NCBI GenBank assembly: GCA_009726095.1
Contig: WLMZ01000021.1
Span: forward strand, 1 to 37,722
Direction of reading: 5' to 3'
Source of the DNA: Actinomycetota bacterium
GTDB lineage: Bacteria > Actinomycetota > Acidimicrobiia > Acidimicrobiales > Ilumatobacteraceae
Length of the DNA stretch: 37,722 nucleotides
The notes under the pieces were generated by a model, which was given only the letters and a program-made list of their open reading frames with translations, was not told the origin of the DNA and did no database searches. This document shows positions 8,301-17,166 of this stretch, one piece after another (within the stretch, counting starts at the first letter, position 1; every line of letters begins with the position of its first letter). Made by a program: the position numbers and the translations under genes.

Positions 8301-9068
8301 TCAGCGTGCTGCGCGGCGTTGGGATGCATGCCAGCCCAACAGCACACGCTCGAGAACGCTGATGCTGACCAGGGCGATGGTGCCGAGCAGCGCCGAACAG
8401 AACACGGTGGACCACAGTGGGAGTGCAGCGGTGGCAGCCAGGGCCTTGGCCCCGATGGCGCCGAGACCCCTGTTGGACAGGGCGCCACCCTCGGTGAAGT
8501 AGACCGCAGCGAGCGACAGCCCCACGGCGAAGCGGGCGGCGGTGAACAGGTTGGGCAGCGCGTTGGGAAGGCGCACATGCCACAGCGTCTCCCACGCGGA
8601 AGCGTCGACGCAGCGCAGGAGTTCCAGGGCGGCCGGGTCAGCTGAACGCAGACCGCTCATCGACGCGAATGCGAACGCTGGGACGCATACCAGGGTTGCG
8701 ACGAACAGCACCGGTTTGCTGCCGCCACCGATCCAGAGCACCACGGACGCGCTGTAGGCCACCCAGGGTGTGACCTGGATCAAGATGAGCACCGGTTGGG
8801 CGGCTTCTTCGAGCCACCGCGATGCGGCCATCAACGAGCCGAAGGCAAGTCCGATGAGCAGCGCCAGCAACAGCGCCTCGAGTGCATCGGCGCCGGTCTG
8901 CCACGTTGCCTTCGGGAAACCGGTGCTGTCGTTGAACAGATAGCGCAGGACCTGTGATGGGGGCCGCAACGAGTACGACGGAACGTTGCCGACGCGGACC
9001 AGGAGCTCCCACAGTCCGAAGAAGGTGACGATGCCGAGGGCTGGGGCAACGACGGATCGGGTTCTCAT
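8301..9068 (-). CDS. ABC transporter permease, SsuC/TauC-like
   Basis: This 255-residue integral membrane protein has about six hydrophobic segments and the inner-membrane-component (BPD_transp_1) signature. The EAA-type cytoplasmic loop (LLRCVDASAWETLWHVRLP) that docks on the ATPase lies near residues 155-175. Length and order match SsuC/TauC/ThiX permeases. Its ATG overlaps the ATPase stop in an ATGA arrangement (9065-9068), so the two are translationally coupled. It should form the membrane channel for the NMT1-like lipoprotein encoded two genes downstream. Substrate unknown. Confidence 0.88.
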   Translation of the reverse strand: MRTRSVVAPALGIVTFFGLWELLVRVGNVPSYSLRPPSQVLRYLFNDSTGFPKATWQTGADALEALLLALLIGLAFGSLMAASRWLEEAAQPVLILIQVTPWVAYSASVVLWIGGGSKPVLFVATLVCVPAFAFASMSGLRSADPAALELLRCVDASAWETLWHVRLPNALPNLFTAARFAVGLSLAAVYFTEGGALSNRGLGAIGAKALAATAALPLWSTVFCSALLGTIALVSISVLERVLLGWHASQRRAAR

Positions 9069-9844
9069 GATCGCCCCGGATCCATGGCCAGACGGAGGGA
9101 GTCACGCAGCGACGTGACCGTCGCGAAGAACTCCGGGGTGTCCTCAAGCGCCGGTACCCGCGGACGCGGTGCCGTGATGTCGTGGATGGCACTCACCCGG
9201 CCAGGACGCGAGGTGAGCACGGCGACCCGATCGCTGAGGTAGGCGGCTTCGGCCAGCGAATGGGTGACGAACACCACGGCGGCCCCCGAGCTCTGCCACA
9301 GGTCGACCAGGAGGTGGCGCATCTCGAAACGCGTGATCTCGTCGAGCGCTGCAAACGGCTCGTCCATCAGCAGGATCGGCGCACCGAGCGCGAATGCCCG
9401 AACCAGTGCAACGCGTTGTTGCATGCCGCCGGAGAGTTCGTGCGGGAGTGCCTTCTCGAACCCGGCCAGACCGACGCGAGCGAGCATTGCGGCAGTGTCG
9501 ACCGGCTCTCGACGGTTGGCCGAACGATTGACCTGGGTGAGCAAGCGCACGTTCTCCTCGACGGTTCGCCATGGCAGCAGGGCAGGGGATTGCGGAACCC
9601 AGCCAATGCGCTTGGCGCGGCGCGCCGCAGCAGGGGTGCCCCCCTCGATCTCGACCGTTCCGTTGGTGGCCCGCTCGAGGCCGGCGATGATGCGCAGCAA
9701 TGTGGTCTTGCCGCTACCCGAGGCGCCGAGCAGGGTGAAGAATTCTCCGGCACGTACCGTGAGGGTGATGTCCTGGAGCGCGCAGACATGATCGAACCGT
9801 TTGCTCACGCCATCAACGTGGATGGCAGCATTGTCGGGACTCAC
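9065..9844 (-). CDS. ABC transporter ATP-binding protein, SsuB/TauB-like
   Basis: This 259-residue nucleotide-binding subunit has all motifs intact: Walker [11 protein letters not shown]-loop [11 protein letters not shown], signature LSGGMQQR, Walker [14 protein letters not shown] and the switch His in FVTHSLAEA. The sequence is closest to the nitrate/sulfonate/taurine importer ATPases. It starts with GTG at 9844 and no ribosome site; a TACCGT box lies 8 bases upstream, consistent with a leaderless message. It is the first gene of the leftward operon ATPase - permease - chorismate mutase/VOC - lipoprotein, and its upstream region is shared with the rightward rpsO promoter. Confidence 0.9.
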   Translation of the reverse strand: MSPDNAAIHVDGVSKRFDHVCALQDITLTVRAGEFFTLLGASGSGKTTLLRIIAGLERATNGTVEIEGGTPAAARRAKRIGWVPQSPALLPWRTVEENVRLLTQVNRSANRREPVDTAAMLARVGLAGFEKALPHELSGGMQQRVALVRAFALGAPILLMDEPFAALDEITRFEMRHLLVDLWQSSGAAVVFVTHSLAEAAYLSDRVAVLTSRPGRVSAIHDITAPRPRVPALEDTPEFFATVTSLRDSLRLAMDPGRS

Positions 9845-9852
9845 GGACTACG

Positions 9853-9858
9853 ACGGTA
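9853..9858 (-). promoter_or_regulatory. Putative -10 box for leaderless importer operon
   Basis: On the minus strand TACCGT ends 8 bases before the GTG start at 9844, the position expected when transcription begins at the start codon. No convincing -35 is visible. It lies only 12 bases from the -35 of the rpsO promoter, so the divergent promoters are nearly back to back. Confidence 0.35.
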
Positions 9859-9870
9859 GCGGGAGCGAGG

Positions 9871-9899
9871 TTGCCTGCGGCGTACCACGCCCCTAGCCT
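9871..9899 (+). promoter_or_regulatory. Promoter of rpsO
   Basis: TTGCCT (9871-9876) and TAGCCT (9894-9899) are separated by exactly 17 bases. A start near 9906 would give an S15 leader of about 85 bases, room for the kind of autoregulatory leader known for rpsO in other bacteria. No specific S15-binding fold could be confirmed by eye. Confidence 0.45.
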
Positions 9900-9990
9900 T
9901 GAAGGGTCCGCCAGGGCTCTCGTGAGAGTGCGCTCGTGTGATGCCACCGGGCCGTTGGCTCGGGGCGACCTCCTTTTGGAAGGCATGATC

Positions 9991-10245
9991 ATGGAAAAGC
10001 AAGCAGTCATCGGCGAGCACAAGCGTCACGACAGCGACACCGGCTCACCCGAGGTCCAGATCGCGCTGCTCACCGCACGCATCAACCACCTCACCGAGCA
10101 CCTCAAGATGCACAAGAAGGACCACCACAGCCGTCGTGGTCTGCTCATGCTCGTCGGCCGTCGCCGCAGCATGCTCGACTACGTCAAGAACCGCGATGTT
10201 CAGCGCTACCGCGACATCATCGCCAAGCTCGGCCTGCGCCGCTAA
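9991..10245 (+). CDS. rpsO: 30S ribosomal protein S15
   Basis: This 84-residue protein is full length and clearly S15: a central [16 protein letters not shown] segment, then [16 protein letters not shown] and [12 protein letters not shown], which contact 16S rRNA helices 20-22. S15 is a primary binder of the 30S platform. ATG 9991 is preferred over ATG 9985 because the GGAAGG ribosome site (9978-9983) is correctly spaced only for 9991. In most actinobacteria pnp follows rpsO directly. Here fbiC (opposite strand), a decayed gene, ribE and a DUF1269 gene lie between, and the stop codon overlaps the fbiC stop. Confidence 0.98.
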   Translation: MEKQAVIGEHKRHDSDTGSPEVQIALLTARINHLTEHLKMHKKDHHSRRGLLMLVGRRRSMLDYVKNRDVQRYRDIIAKLGLRR

Positions 10246-10260
10246 CTCGCCGGCGCAGCC
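10231..10260. terminator. Hairpin spanning both stop codons of rpsO and fbiC
   Basis: An 8-bp stem CTGCGCCG / CGGCGCAG (10234-10241 with 10251-10258) has a 9-base loop that carries the rpsO TAA (10243-10245) and the fbiC TAG (10242-10244 on the other strand). Outer GG/CC bases can pair across a bulge. It probably ends transcription in both directions and would keep rpsO off the pnp transcript. Confidence 0.5.
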
Positions 10261-12629
10261 ACCCGGCCATAGCTCGTGGTGCGCTGCTCGGCGCGCCGTC
10301 CCAGCTGCTCGGCCAACTGCGTGAACCGTTGCGGGGTCATCTCCTGACCGTGCGCCGCCCCTGCGGCGCGTGAGATGTTCTCGTTCATCAACGTGCCGCC
10401 CATGTCGTTGCATCCGGCACGCAGCATCTGCGCGGCTCCGCTGAGGCCGATCTTGACCCAGCTCACCTGCACGTTGGGGATATGGCCGTGGTAGGCAATG
10501 CGTGCGATTGCATGCATCAGCAGCGTTTCGCGGAACGTGGGCCCGCGGCGTGAGTTGCGCTGCAGGTAGATGGGCGACGCCATGTGCACGAACGGCAGTC
10601 CGACGAACTCGGTGAACCCACCGGTTTGCTTCTGCAGGTCGCGCGTCACGAGCATGTGCTTGGCCCAACTCTGTGGGTGTTCCACCGAACCGAACATGAT
10701 GGTCACGTTCGAGCCGAGCCCGATGCCGTGCGCCACGCGATGGCACTCCAGCCATTCCTCGGTGTTGATCTTGTCGGGGCACAGGATGGCGCGGATGTCG
10801 TCGTCGAGGATCTCTGCCGCAGTGCCGGGCAGCGAAGCCAGACCCGCCTCCTTCAGCCTCTGTAGGTATGTCTCCAGGCTTTCGCCCAGTCGACGCGCCC
10901 CCTCGGTGACCTCCAGCGCCGTGAACCCGTGCACGTGCATGTCGGGCACGGCCTGCTTCACGGCATGGGTGACGTCGATGTAGTAGTCGCCATCGAAATC
11001 GGGGTGGATGCCGCCCTGCAGCGTGACCTCGGTGGCGCCCATCTCCCACGCCTCGCGGGCCCGATCGGCGATGTCGTCGAGCGTCAGCAGGTACGGCGTG
11101 CCGCGCAGGTTCAGGCTGAGCTTGCCCTTGGAGAAGCCGCAGAACTTGCACTTGAAGGTGCACACGTTGGTGTAGTTGATGTTGCGGTTGTGTACCCACG
11201 TGACGGCATCGCCGACCGCCTCGATACGGAGGTCGTTGGCGAGCTCGGCAATGGCGTTCACCTCGGGCCCGCGGGCCCGGAACAACGCCACGATCTCGTC
11301 GAAGCCGACCTCTTGGCCCATGCGGACGCCATCGAGGATCTCGTCGATGGCCGACCCGGGTCGGGTGCGGGCCACAGCAGCGTTTTCCAGCGGCACGAGT
11401 GTGGTGGGCTCGACGTTGGCGCCGCTGTACCACTGCGAACTGCGATGCCCGATGAGCACCACCTCGGCGCCGTCCAGCACCACGTCGGCGGCGGTCACCT
11501 TCTCCGGCCACACCGAGCCGGGATCGTCGCGGCTCAGGCCCTCGGCATCGCTGCGATCCATCACTGCGAAACGCAGTGCGGGATCGAGCCACTGGTCGGG
11601 CTGATGCACGAACTCGGGGTAGATCGTGAGCCGCGGGGCGAGCGCGAAACCGCGCCCTTCGGTGACCTCGCGAAGGCGATCGAGCTCGGGCCACGGCCGC
11701 TCGGGGTTGACGTGATCGGCGGTCACCGGCGAGACGCCGCCCCAGTCGTCGATGCCGGCATCCAGCAGCACGCCGAAGTCGTCGCTGAGGTTCGGCGGGG
11801 CCTGCAGATGGATCTCCGGCGGCAGGATCAGTCGCGCCGCGGCGATGCTCCACAGGAACTCCTCGGGCGGGCATGGCGCCGCGTTTTGCATGCCGGTGCG
11901 CAGCTTCGGCAGGAAGTTCTGCACGATCACTTCCTGCACATGGCCGTGCCGTGCGTGTGACGCAGCGATCGCGAGGAGTGCGTCGATGCGATCGGAGCGA
12001 TCCTCGCCAATGCCGACCAAGATGCCGGTGGTGAAAGGGATACGCAGTTCTCCGGCGGCCTCGAGTGTGGCCAAGCGCCGAGCGGGCACCTTGTCGGGTG
12101 CGCCGCGATGACAGGCGAGATCGTCGCGCAGCGTCTCGATCATCATCCCCTGACTGGGCGACACTGGCCGCAGCAGCGCAAGTTCGTCGGCGTAGAGCGC
12201 GCCGGCGTTGGCGTGGGGGAGCAGGCCGGTCTCGTCGAGCACCAGCTTGGCCATCGCGGCCACGTAGTGAACGGTGCTGTCGTAGCCGTTGTCGCGCAGC
12301 CAGGTGCGGGCGACCTCGTAGCGATCCTCCGGCCGTTCGCCCAAGGTGAACAACGCCTCGTGGCAACCCTGCCGGGCGCCCTGGCGAGCGATCTTCAGTA
12401 CGTCTTCGGCCAACAGGTACGGCTTCTCCAGACGTGCCGGTGGCTGGGCGAAGGTGCAGTAGCCGCACTGGTCGCGGCACAGCATGGTGAGCGGGATGAA
12501 CACCTTCGGCGAATACGTGATGCGCGTACCGTGCGCGGCATCACGTACGTCGCGAGCCGCAGCGAGCAGATCGTTCAGGGGTGCATGGAGGAGGTCCGCT
12601 GCGGTGGCAGCGGCGACGGGGCGCGACAT
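10242..12629 (-). CDS. fbiC: 7,8-didemethyl-8-hydroxy-5-deazariboflavin (FO) synthase, CofG-CofH fusion
   Basis: This 795-residue bifunctional radical-SAM enzyme joins 5-amino-6-ribitylamino-uracil and tyrosine to make FO, the chromophore of coenzyme F420. The N-terminal CofG half carries the radical-SAM cluster motif CRDQCGYC at residues 51-58. The C-terminal CofH half carries a second, [10 protein letters not shown], near residue 490. Length and fused order match actinobacterial FbiC. Start: ATG 12629, with GGAG about 10 bases upstream. Its uracil substrate is also a riboflavin-pathway intermediate, and ribE lies just upstream in the same direction, so the pair forms a loose flavin/deazaflavin neighbourhood. 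It is convergent with rpsO and the two stop codons overlap. Confidence 0.97.
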   Translation of the reverse strand: MSRPVAAATAADLLHAPLNDLLAAARDVRDAAHGTRITYSPKVFIPLTMLCRDQCGYCTFAQPPARLEKPYLLAEDVLKIARQGARQGCHEALFTLGERPEDRYEVARTWLRDNGYDSTVHYVAAMAKLVLDETGLLPHANAGALYADELALLRPVSPSQGMMIETLRDDLACHRGAPDKVPARRLATLEAAGELRIPFTTGILVGIGEDRSDRIDALLAIAASHARHGHVQEVIVQNFLPKLRTGMQNAAPCPPEEFLWSIAAARLILPPEIHLQAPPNLSDDFGVLLDAGIDDWGGVSPVTADHVNPERPWPELDRLREVTEGRGFALAPRLTIYPEFVHQPDQWLDPALRFAVMDRSDAEGLSRDDPGSVWPEKVTAADVVLDGAEVVLIGHRSSQWYSGANVEPTTLVPLENAAVARTRPGSAIDEILDGVRMGQEVGFDEIVALFRARGPEVNAIAELANDLRIEAVGDAVTWVHNRNINYTNVCTFKCKFCGFSKGKLSLNLRGTPYLLTLDDIADRAREAWEMGATEVTLQGGIHPDFDGDYYIDVTHAVKQAVPDMHVHGFTALEVTEGARRLGESLETYLQRLKEAGLASLPGTAAEILDDDIRAILCPDKINTEEWLECHRVAHGIGLGSNVTIMFGSVEHPQSWAKHMLVTRDLQKQTGGFTEFVGLPFVHMASPIYLQRNSRRGPTFRETLLMHAIARIAYHGHIPNVQVSWVKIGLSGAAQMLRAGCNDMGGTLMNENISRAAGAAHGQEMTPQRFTQLAEQLGRRAEQRTTSYGRVAAPAS

Positions 12630-12672
12630 AGCAAGAACTCCAAGTGACTGGGAGGGTGGTGACCGTTGGTTG

Positions 12673-12950
12673 CTAGTACGCGGCGGACGCTGCGAGCCGT
12701 TGTGAGAGGTGGCCCGAGAACCCGGAATGCCGTGCGGAGTTGACCCTACAGCGAGTCAGCGGCGAGACGTCGGATCGAGGTGACAGATCGTGGTGCCCGG
12801 GCGTTGCCGCTCGACCAACTGCTTGAGCACCGACTTTCCGACCAGCAATTTCAGCGGTACGAACAACACGAGCGCGATGGCCAGCCGCCTCGGCCGCCCC
12901 TCGACGCGGTGTGACGTGCACGAAAGTCGGTGCAGCCGTATCGGACACGG
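12673..12950 (-). pseudogene. Decayed PAP2-family phosphatase remnant
   Basis: The 492-base gap between fbiC and ribE holds no intact gene. On the minus strand, 12756-12950 reads in one frame as a hydrophobic helix (LAIALVLFVPLKLLVG) followed by KSVLKQLVERQRPG, which contains the PAP2 motif K-x6-R-P. The frame then meets TGA at 12756. In a second frame further on (about 12673-12745) the string SGFSGHLSQRLAASAA resembles the PAP2 second motif, PSGH. No start codon is in frame, a TGA precedes the block, and the third motif is missing where fbiC begins. I read this as a frameshifted, truncated membrane phosphatase (lipid phosphatase or undecaprenyl-diphosphatase type). It is a short match made by eye. 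I see nothing further in 12951-13121. Confidence 0.4.
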
Positions 12951-13121
12951 TCACGCGACATCTCCCTGTGAGCGATGGGCAGCAAGGGTGAGGTCGTAGC
13001 GGTCGGCGACCACAGTGCGCCAAGTCCGACGCGCCTGTTGAAGGGCTTCTTCAGCGCCTGGCCAATGATGCGCGACATTCCTTGACAAACATCAACCGAC
13101 CGCAGTCGCTGAAGAGTTGGG

Positions 13122-13736
13122 TCAGTGTTCAGGACCCGGATTCGGTGCCGAATATGGCGCGACAAGACGTTCGATGTGCTTGGCGAGGATGTCGACTTCG
13201 ATGTTCACGACTGCGCCGATGCCGCAGAGGCCGAGCGTCGTGACGGCGGCGGTGTGCGGGATCACGGCCACCCGAAACGTGTCATGGGTGAGGTCGAAGG
13301 CCGTGAGGCTGATGCCATCGACCGTGACAGAGCCCTTCTCCACGAGATAGCGCATGAGCCGTTCTGGAATCCGCACCTGCAGGTCCGGTGCCGGTGTGAC
13401 CACGCTGCCGACCGTGTCGACGTGGCCGAGCACGATGTGTCCGCCCAGCCGCTCGCCGAGTGCCATCGGCCGTTCGAGATTCACACGGTGGCCAGGCACG
13501 AGCGTGCCGATGTTCGTGCGGCCCACGGTCTCGTCGCTGACGTCGGTTTCCCACCAATCGTCGCCGCGGGCCACGAGCGTGAGACAACATCCGTTCACCG
13601 CGATGGAGGCGCCGACGCCGGAACCCTCGAGCACCGTGTGCGCGCCGATTCGCAGGCGCAGCCCGGGACCCCACTCGGTGTCGACCTCGTCGGTTGATTC
13701 GATGATGCCGAGTTCCTCGATGATTCCGGTGAACAT
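13122..13736 (-). CDS. ribE: Riboflavin synthase, alpha subunit
   Basis: This 204-residue protein has the tandem lumazine-binding repeats of riboflavin synthase, which dismutates two 6,7-dimethyl-8-ribityllumazine molecules. The conserved N terminus MFTGIIEELG is followed by GVGASIAVNGCCLTLV. The second repeat carries GHIVLGHVDTVGSV and GSVTVDGISLTAF. Length is normal (about 195-215). It starts at ATG 13736. It is divergent from the DUF1269 gene and upstream of fbiC, although the decayed region between them makes co-transcription uncertain. No other riboflavin gene and no FMN riboswitch is visible in the window. Confidence 0.96.
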   Translation of the reverse strand: MFTGIIEELGIIESTDEVDTEWGPGLRLRIGAHTVLEGSGVGASIAVNGCCLTLVARGDDWWETDVSDETVGRTNIGTLVPGHRVNLERPMALGERLGGHIVLGHVDTVGSVVTPAPDLQVRIPERLMRYLVEKGSVTVDGISLTAFDLTHDTFRVAVIPHTAAVTTLGLCGIGAVVNIEVDILAKHIERLVAPYSAPNPGPEH

Positions 13737-13778
13737 CGGTAGCGAGCCTAATTGGTGGACTGATCAGTAACGTGGCCG

Positions 13779-14363
13779 ATGGACAAAGAGCAGAGGTCAT
13801 TCGTGAAGTCAGAACTCGACAACATCCCCCAGACACTCGTGGGCATCTCGTTCCAGGATCAGTTCCGTGCGCAGGAGTTCATGACCGCGACGTCACGTCT
13901 GGCGTCGAAGAATCTCCTGAAGGTGCACGACGCGGTCATCGTGACCAAAAGGCCCGACGGCACCACCCACGTTGTCGAGACCACCGACCCGTCACCCGGG
14001 CGTGCTGCCGCATCGGGTGCGATGTGGGCAGGTCTCATCGGTCTCTTCGTGGCCGGCCCGGTCGGCTGGATTGCCGGGGGAGTGATCGGCGCCGGCGCTG
14101 GAGCCGTGACCGCCAAGGTGGTGGACCTCGGTGTGCCCGACGAGTGGGTGGCCTGGTTCCGTGAAGCGGTGCAGGCCGGAACGACCACGGTGGTGTTGTT
14201 GCTCACCGAGGTGTACATCGATGCCCTCGTCACCGAGGCCGAACGGTTCACCGGTGCCCATTTGGTCTATGCGAACCTCGACGTCGTCAGCTTCGATCGC
14301 ATCGCTGCCGCCTTGGGCGACTCGCCAGCCGAGGGCGTCGCGGGTGTCGAGGGCGGCGCATAA
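13779..14363 (+). CDS. DUF1269-like membrane-associated protein
   Basis: This 194-residue protein of unknown function resembles DUF1269 members. The N-terminal half is an alpha/beta segment (LVGISFQDQFRAQEFMTAT, LLKVHDAVIVTK, THVVETTD). A Gly/Ala-rich membrane hairpin follows at about residues 78-112 (AAASGAMWAGLIGLFVAGP and GGVIGAGAGAV). A repeat of the alpha/beta unit ends in LVYANLDV. DUF1269 proteins are often stress- or envelope-associated, but no reaction is known. The start could be ATG 13779 (no ribosome site) or GTG 13803, which has AGAGG about seven bases upstream and would remove eight residues. It shares a 42-base upstream region with ribE and is followed by the pnp leader. Confidence 0.75.
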   Translation: MDKEQRSFVKSELDNIPQTLVGISFQDQFRAQEFMTATSRLASKNLLKVHDAVIVTKRPDGTTHVVETTDPSPGRAAASGAMWAGLIGLFVAGPVGWIAGGVIGAGAGAVTAKVVDLGVPDEWVAWFREAVQAGTTTVVLLLTEVYIDALVTEAERFTGAHLVYANLDVVSFDRIAAALGDSPAEGVAGVEGGA

Positions 14364-14386
14364 CAGCGTTTCGGCCCCCCGGCTGG

Positions 14387-14632
14387 TACAGTCTCGTCCG
14401 GTGCAGGTTGTTCTTGCACCAAACTAACCAACAGAGCGGACAACTGGATCGGTTGTCAGTCGCCTCTGCCGGTGCTCCCCGGACCCCACCTGCCCAGCCC
14501 TCACGGACTGCGTCGATGCGGTCACGGCCTTGTGGCCATGGTTGCAGTACCGACACCGCCGACTGGGAACCGGCCTCCGCTCCAACCATCGTGGCGTGAC
14601 CTGAAAACGCGCCCGATTGAAAGGAGCTCGTC
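14387..14632 (+). promoter_or_regulatory. pnp leader region with hairpins
   Basis: About 245 bases without a gene precede pnp. A -10-like TACAGT lies at 14387-14392, without a clear -35. Two hairpins follow: GGTGCA ... TGCACC (14400-14420) and GACAAC ... GTTGTC (14439-14457). In other bacteria, including Streptomyces, the pnp leader is cut by RNase III and PNPase controls its own message, so a regulatory leader here is plausible. The ribosome site is GAAAGGAGC just before ATG 14633. Confidence 0.4.
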
Positions 14633-17116
14633 ATGGCTGAAGCCATTCGAGTGTCGGGTGCCGTTTCTGGTACCGACAAGACCATTTCCTTCGAGACCGG
14701 CAAACTTGCCCAGCAGAGTCAGGGTGCGGTGTTGGCCAGTATTGGCCGTACCACCGTCCTCGCCACTGCAAACGCGGCCAAGGATGTCCGTCCCGGAATG
14801 GATTTCTTCCCCCTCACCGTGGATGTGGAAGAGCGCGCATATGCAGCTGGCAAGATCCCCGGTTCGTTCTTCCGTCGTGAAGGCCGTCCCACCGAGGCTG
14901 CCATTCTGACCTGCCGCCTCACCGACCGCCCGCTGCGCCCGTGCTTCCCCGACGGTTTCCGCAACGAGACCCAGGTGGTGCTCACCATCCTCGGCGCCGA
15001 CCAGGAGAACCCGCACGACGTGCTCGCTATCAACGCTGCCTCGGCATCGTTCATGATCAGCGGCATCCCGTTCGACGGTCCCATCGGTGCCGTTCGCATC
15101 GCATTCAGCCAGGACGGCGAATGGATCCCTCACCCCACCTATGCCGAGGGTGAAGCCGCCACGTTCGAACTCGTCGTCGCCGGGCGTCAGCTCGACAACG
15201 GCGATGTGGCCATCATGATGGTCGAAGCCGGTGGCACCGAGAAGAGCTTTGCCTACTATGCCGACGGCGCACCCAAGGTGGACGAAGCCGTCCTCGCCGG
15301 TGGGCTCGAAGCGTGCAAGGTGTGGATCAACGAGTCCATCAACCTGCAGCGCCAGCTCGTCGCCAGCGTCATCGCCACCAAGGGCCCGATCACCCCGCTG
15401 CAGTTCAGCACCCAGCTGGACTACGCCCCCGAGGTGTTCGATGCCGTTGCCGGCCTTGCCAACGATGCCCTGGCACACGCCATCACCATCAGCGCCAAGG
15501 CCGACCGCAATGCGGCCACCGATGCCGCTACGGCCACCGCCATCACCGCACTGTGCGGCGAGGGTGGCGCATTCGCCGGTCGTGAGAAGGAAGTCAAGGA
15601 AGCCGTTCGCAGCCTGACCAAGAAGCTGGTGCGCAAGCGCATCGTCGACGAGGGCATGCGCATCGACGGTCGCGGTCCCCGCGACCTGCGCCCGTTGTCG
15701 TCGGAAGTCGGCATCTTGCCCACCGCTCACGGCACCGGCCTGTTCCAGCGTGGCGAGACCCAGGTCATGAACGTGGCCACCCTGGCCATGCCGCGCATGA
15801 ACCAGCTGCTCGACACCCTCGACCCCGAGACCCACAAGTACTTCTTGTTCCACTACAACATGGCTCCGTGGGCCAACGGTGAGACCGGTCGCGTGGGTTC
15901 GCCCAAGCGCCGTGAGATCGGCCACGGTGCGCTCGCTGCCCGTGCACTCATCCCCGTGCTGCCCAGCCAGGACGAGTTCAGCTACGCGCTGCGCCTCGTT
16001 GCCGAAGTGTTGGCCTCGAACGGCTCCACCAGCATGGCCTCGGTCTGCTCGGGCAGCTTGGCCCTCATGGACGCCGGTGTGCCGATCAAGGCCCCCGTGG
16101 CCGGTATCGCTATGGGCCTGGTGTACGCCGAAGGCAAGTACACCACCCTGACCGACATCCTCGGCGCCGAAGATGCCTTCGGCGACATGGACTTCAAGGT
16201 GGCCGGCACGGCCGATGCCATCACGGCATTGCAGCTCGACACCAAGATCGACGGTATCCCCGCCGACGTGTTGATCGCCGCCCTGGCCCAGGCCAAGGAA
16301 GCCCGCGACGCGATCCTCGCCAACATGAACGCCTGCCTCAGCGCATCGCGTCCGGAAGTGTCCGAGACCGCACCGAAGATCATCTCGGTCTTCGTGCCGC
16401 TCGACAAGGTTGGCGAGATCATCGGGCCAAAGGGCAAGGTCATCAACACCATCCAGCAAGAGACCGGCGCCGACATCAACGTCGACGACGACGGCGTGCA
16501 GGGCATCGTCACCATTGGTTCTGTCGATGGGTTCCGTGTGGAAGAGGCCAAGGCCCGCATCCTCAGCATCATCGACCCGCCGAAGGCGGACATCGGTGGC
16601 GTGTACATGGGCCGCGTCGTGAACATCACCAAGTTCGGTGCGTTCGTCAACATCCTGCCCGGTCGCGATGGGCTGTTGCACATCTCGAAGTTGGGGCGCG
16701 GCAAGCGCATCAACGCTGTCGAGGACGTGCTCTCCCTGGGCGACGAGATCGAAGTCCGCGTCGACGAGATCGACGACAAGGGCAAGGTCAGCCTGTCTCC
16801 TGCCGGCGATCCGCCGATGGAGTCCGGTGAGGGCGAGTCCACCGAGCGCGGCAGCGAGCGTGCACCCCGCAGCGATCGTGGAGATCGTGGCGATCGTGGA
16901 GATCGGGCTCCCCGCCGCAGCAGCGCAGAGGGCAGCACCGACAGCAGCACCGTCACGGTGAGCTTCGAGGATGCCTTCGACGATGAACTCCGTGGCGAAC
17001 TGGGCGATCTCGGCCCCGCCAGCGAAGCAGCGCCGAGCGGCGACCGTCCCCCCCGCCGCGAGGGTGGCGATCGTGATCGTGGAGCCCGTGACCGCGGTCC
17101 CCGCCGTCACCGCTGA
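14633..17116 (+). CDS. pnp: Polynucleotide phosphorylase (PNPase)
   Basis: This 827-residue 3'-5' exoribonuclease uses phosphate to degrade RNA. Two RNase PH-like domains (about residues 10-230 and 330-560) flank an all-helical segment. FFLFHYNMAPWANGETGR and the second-core block ending DFKVAGTADAITALQLD are typical. The KH domain has the GxxG loop in EIIGPKGKVIN (near 600). An S1 domain follows (VYMGRVVNITKFGAFVNILP, near 655-725). The tail of about 100 residues is unusual: acidic plus an RGD-rich run and an Arg-rich end (RGARDRGPRRHR), resembling the disordered basic tails that bind RNA or partners. Start ATG 14633 has a strong ribosome site. It is followed by a terminator and the M16 peptidase gene, the order found in mycobacteria and streptomycetes. 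Confidence 0.98.
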   Translation: MAEAIRVSGAVSGTDKTISFETGKLAQQSQGAVLASIGRTTVLATANAAKDVRPGMDFFPLTVDVEERAYAAGKIPGSFFRREGRPTEAAILTCRLTDRPLRPCFPDGFRNETQVVLTILGADQENPHDVLAINAASASFMISGIPFDGPIGAVRIAFSQDGEWIPHPTYAEGEAATFELVVAGRQLDNGDVAIMMVEAGGTEKSFAYYADGAPKVDEAVLAGGLEACKVWINESINLQRQLVASVIATKGPITPLQFSTQLDYAPEVFDAVAGLANDALAHAITISAKADRNAATDAATATAITALCGEGGAFAGREKEVKEAVRSLTKKLVRKRIVDEGMRIDGRGPRDLRPLSSEVGILPTAHGTGLFQRGETQVMNVATLAMPRMNQLLDTLDPETHKYFLFHYNMAPWANGETGRVGSPKRREIGHGALAARALIPVLPSQDEFSYALRLVAEVLASNGSTSMASVCSGSLALMDAGVPIKAPVAGIAMGLVYAEGKYTTLTDILGAEDAFGDMDFKVAGTADAITALQLDTKIDGIPADVLIAALAQAKEARDAILANMNACLSASRPEVSETAPKIISVFVPLDKVGEIIGPKGKVINTIQQETGADINVDDDGVQGIVTIGSVDGFRVEEAKARILSIIDPPKADIGGVYMGRVVNITKFGAFVNILPGRDGLLHISKLGRGKRINAVEDVLSLGDEIEVRVDEIDDKGKVSLSPAGDPPMESGEGESTERGSERAPRSDRGDRGDRGDRAPRRSSAEGSTDSSTVTVSFEDAFDDELRGELGDLGPASEAAPSGDRPPRREGGDRDRGARDRGPRRHR
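16870..16907 (+). repeat. pnp: Short in-frame GATCGTGG(A/C) tandem repeat in pnp
   Basis: About four 9-base units (GATCGTGGA or GATCGTGGC) encode an Arg-Gly-Asp run in the C-terminal tail. The unit is a multiple of three, so copy-number change would alter the tail length without a frameshift. Confidence 0.7.
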
Positions 17117-17166
17117 TCACCGCTGATCGCTGCTCGGCCATGCGCCGGGATTGAGCTCTCAACACG

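Noticed and set aside
12790..12999. Small plus-strand frame in the fbiC-ribE gap
   Set aside because: Ser/Arg/Cys-rich with no hydrophobic core or ribosome site; the PAP2-like signal is on the other strand.
14364..14632. Possible tRNA or small RNA gene before pnp
   Set aside because: No cloverleaf or CCA end; only simple hairpins, so described as a leader.
14522..17110. Long open frame antisense to pnp
   Set aside because: Pnp is certain on the plus strand; long antisense frames are expected in high-GC coding DNA, and the translation is low-complexity Gly/His/Asp/Val-rich.
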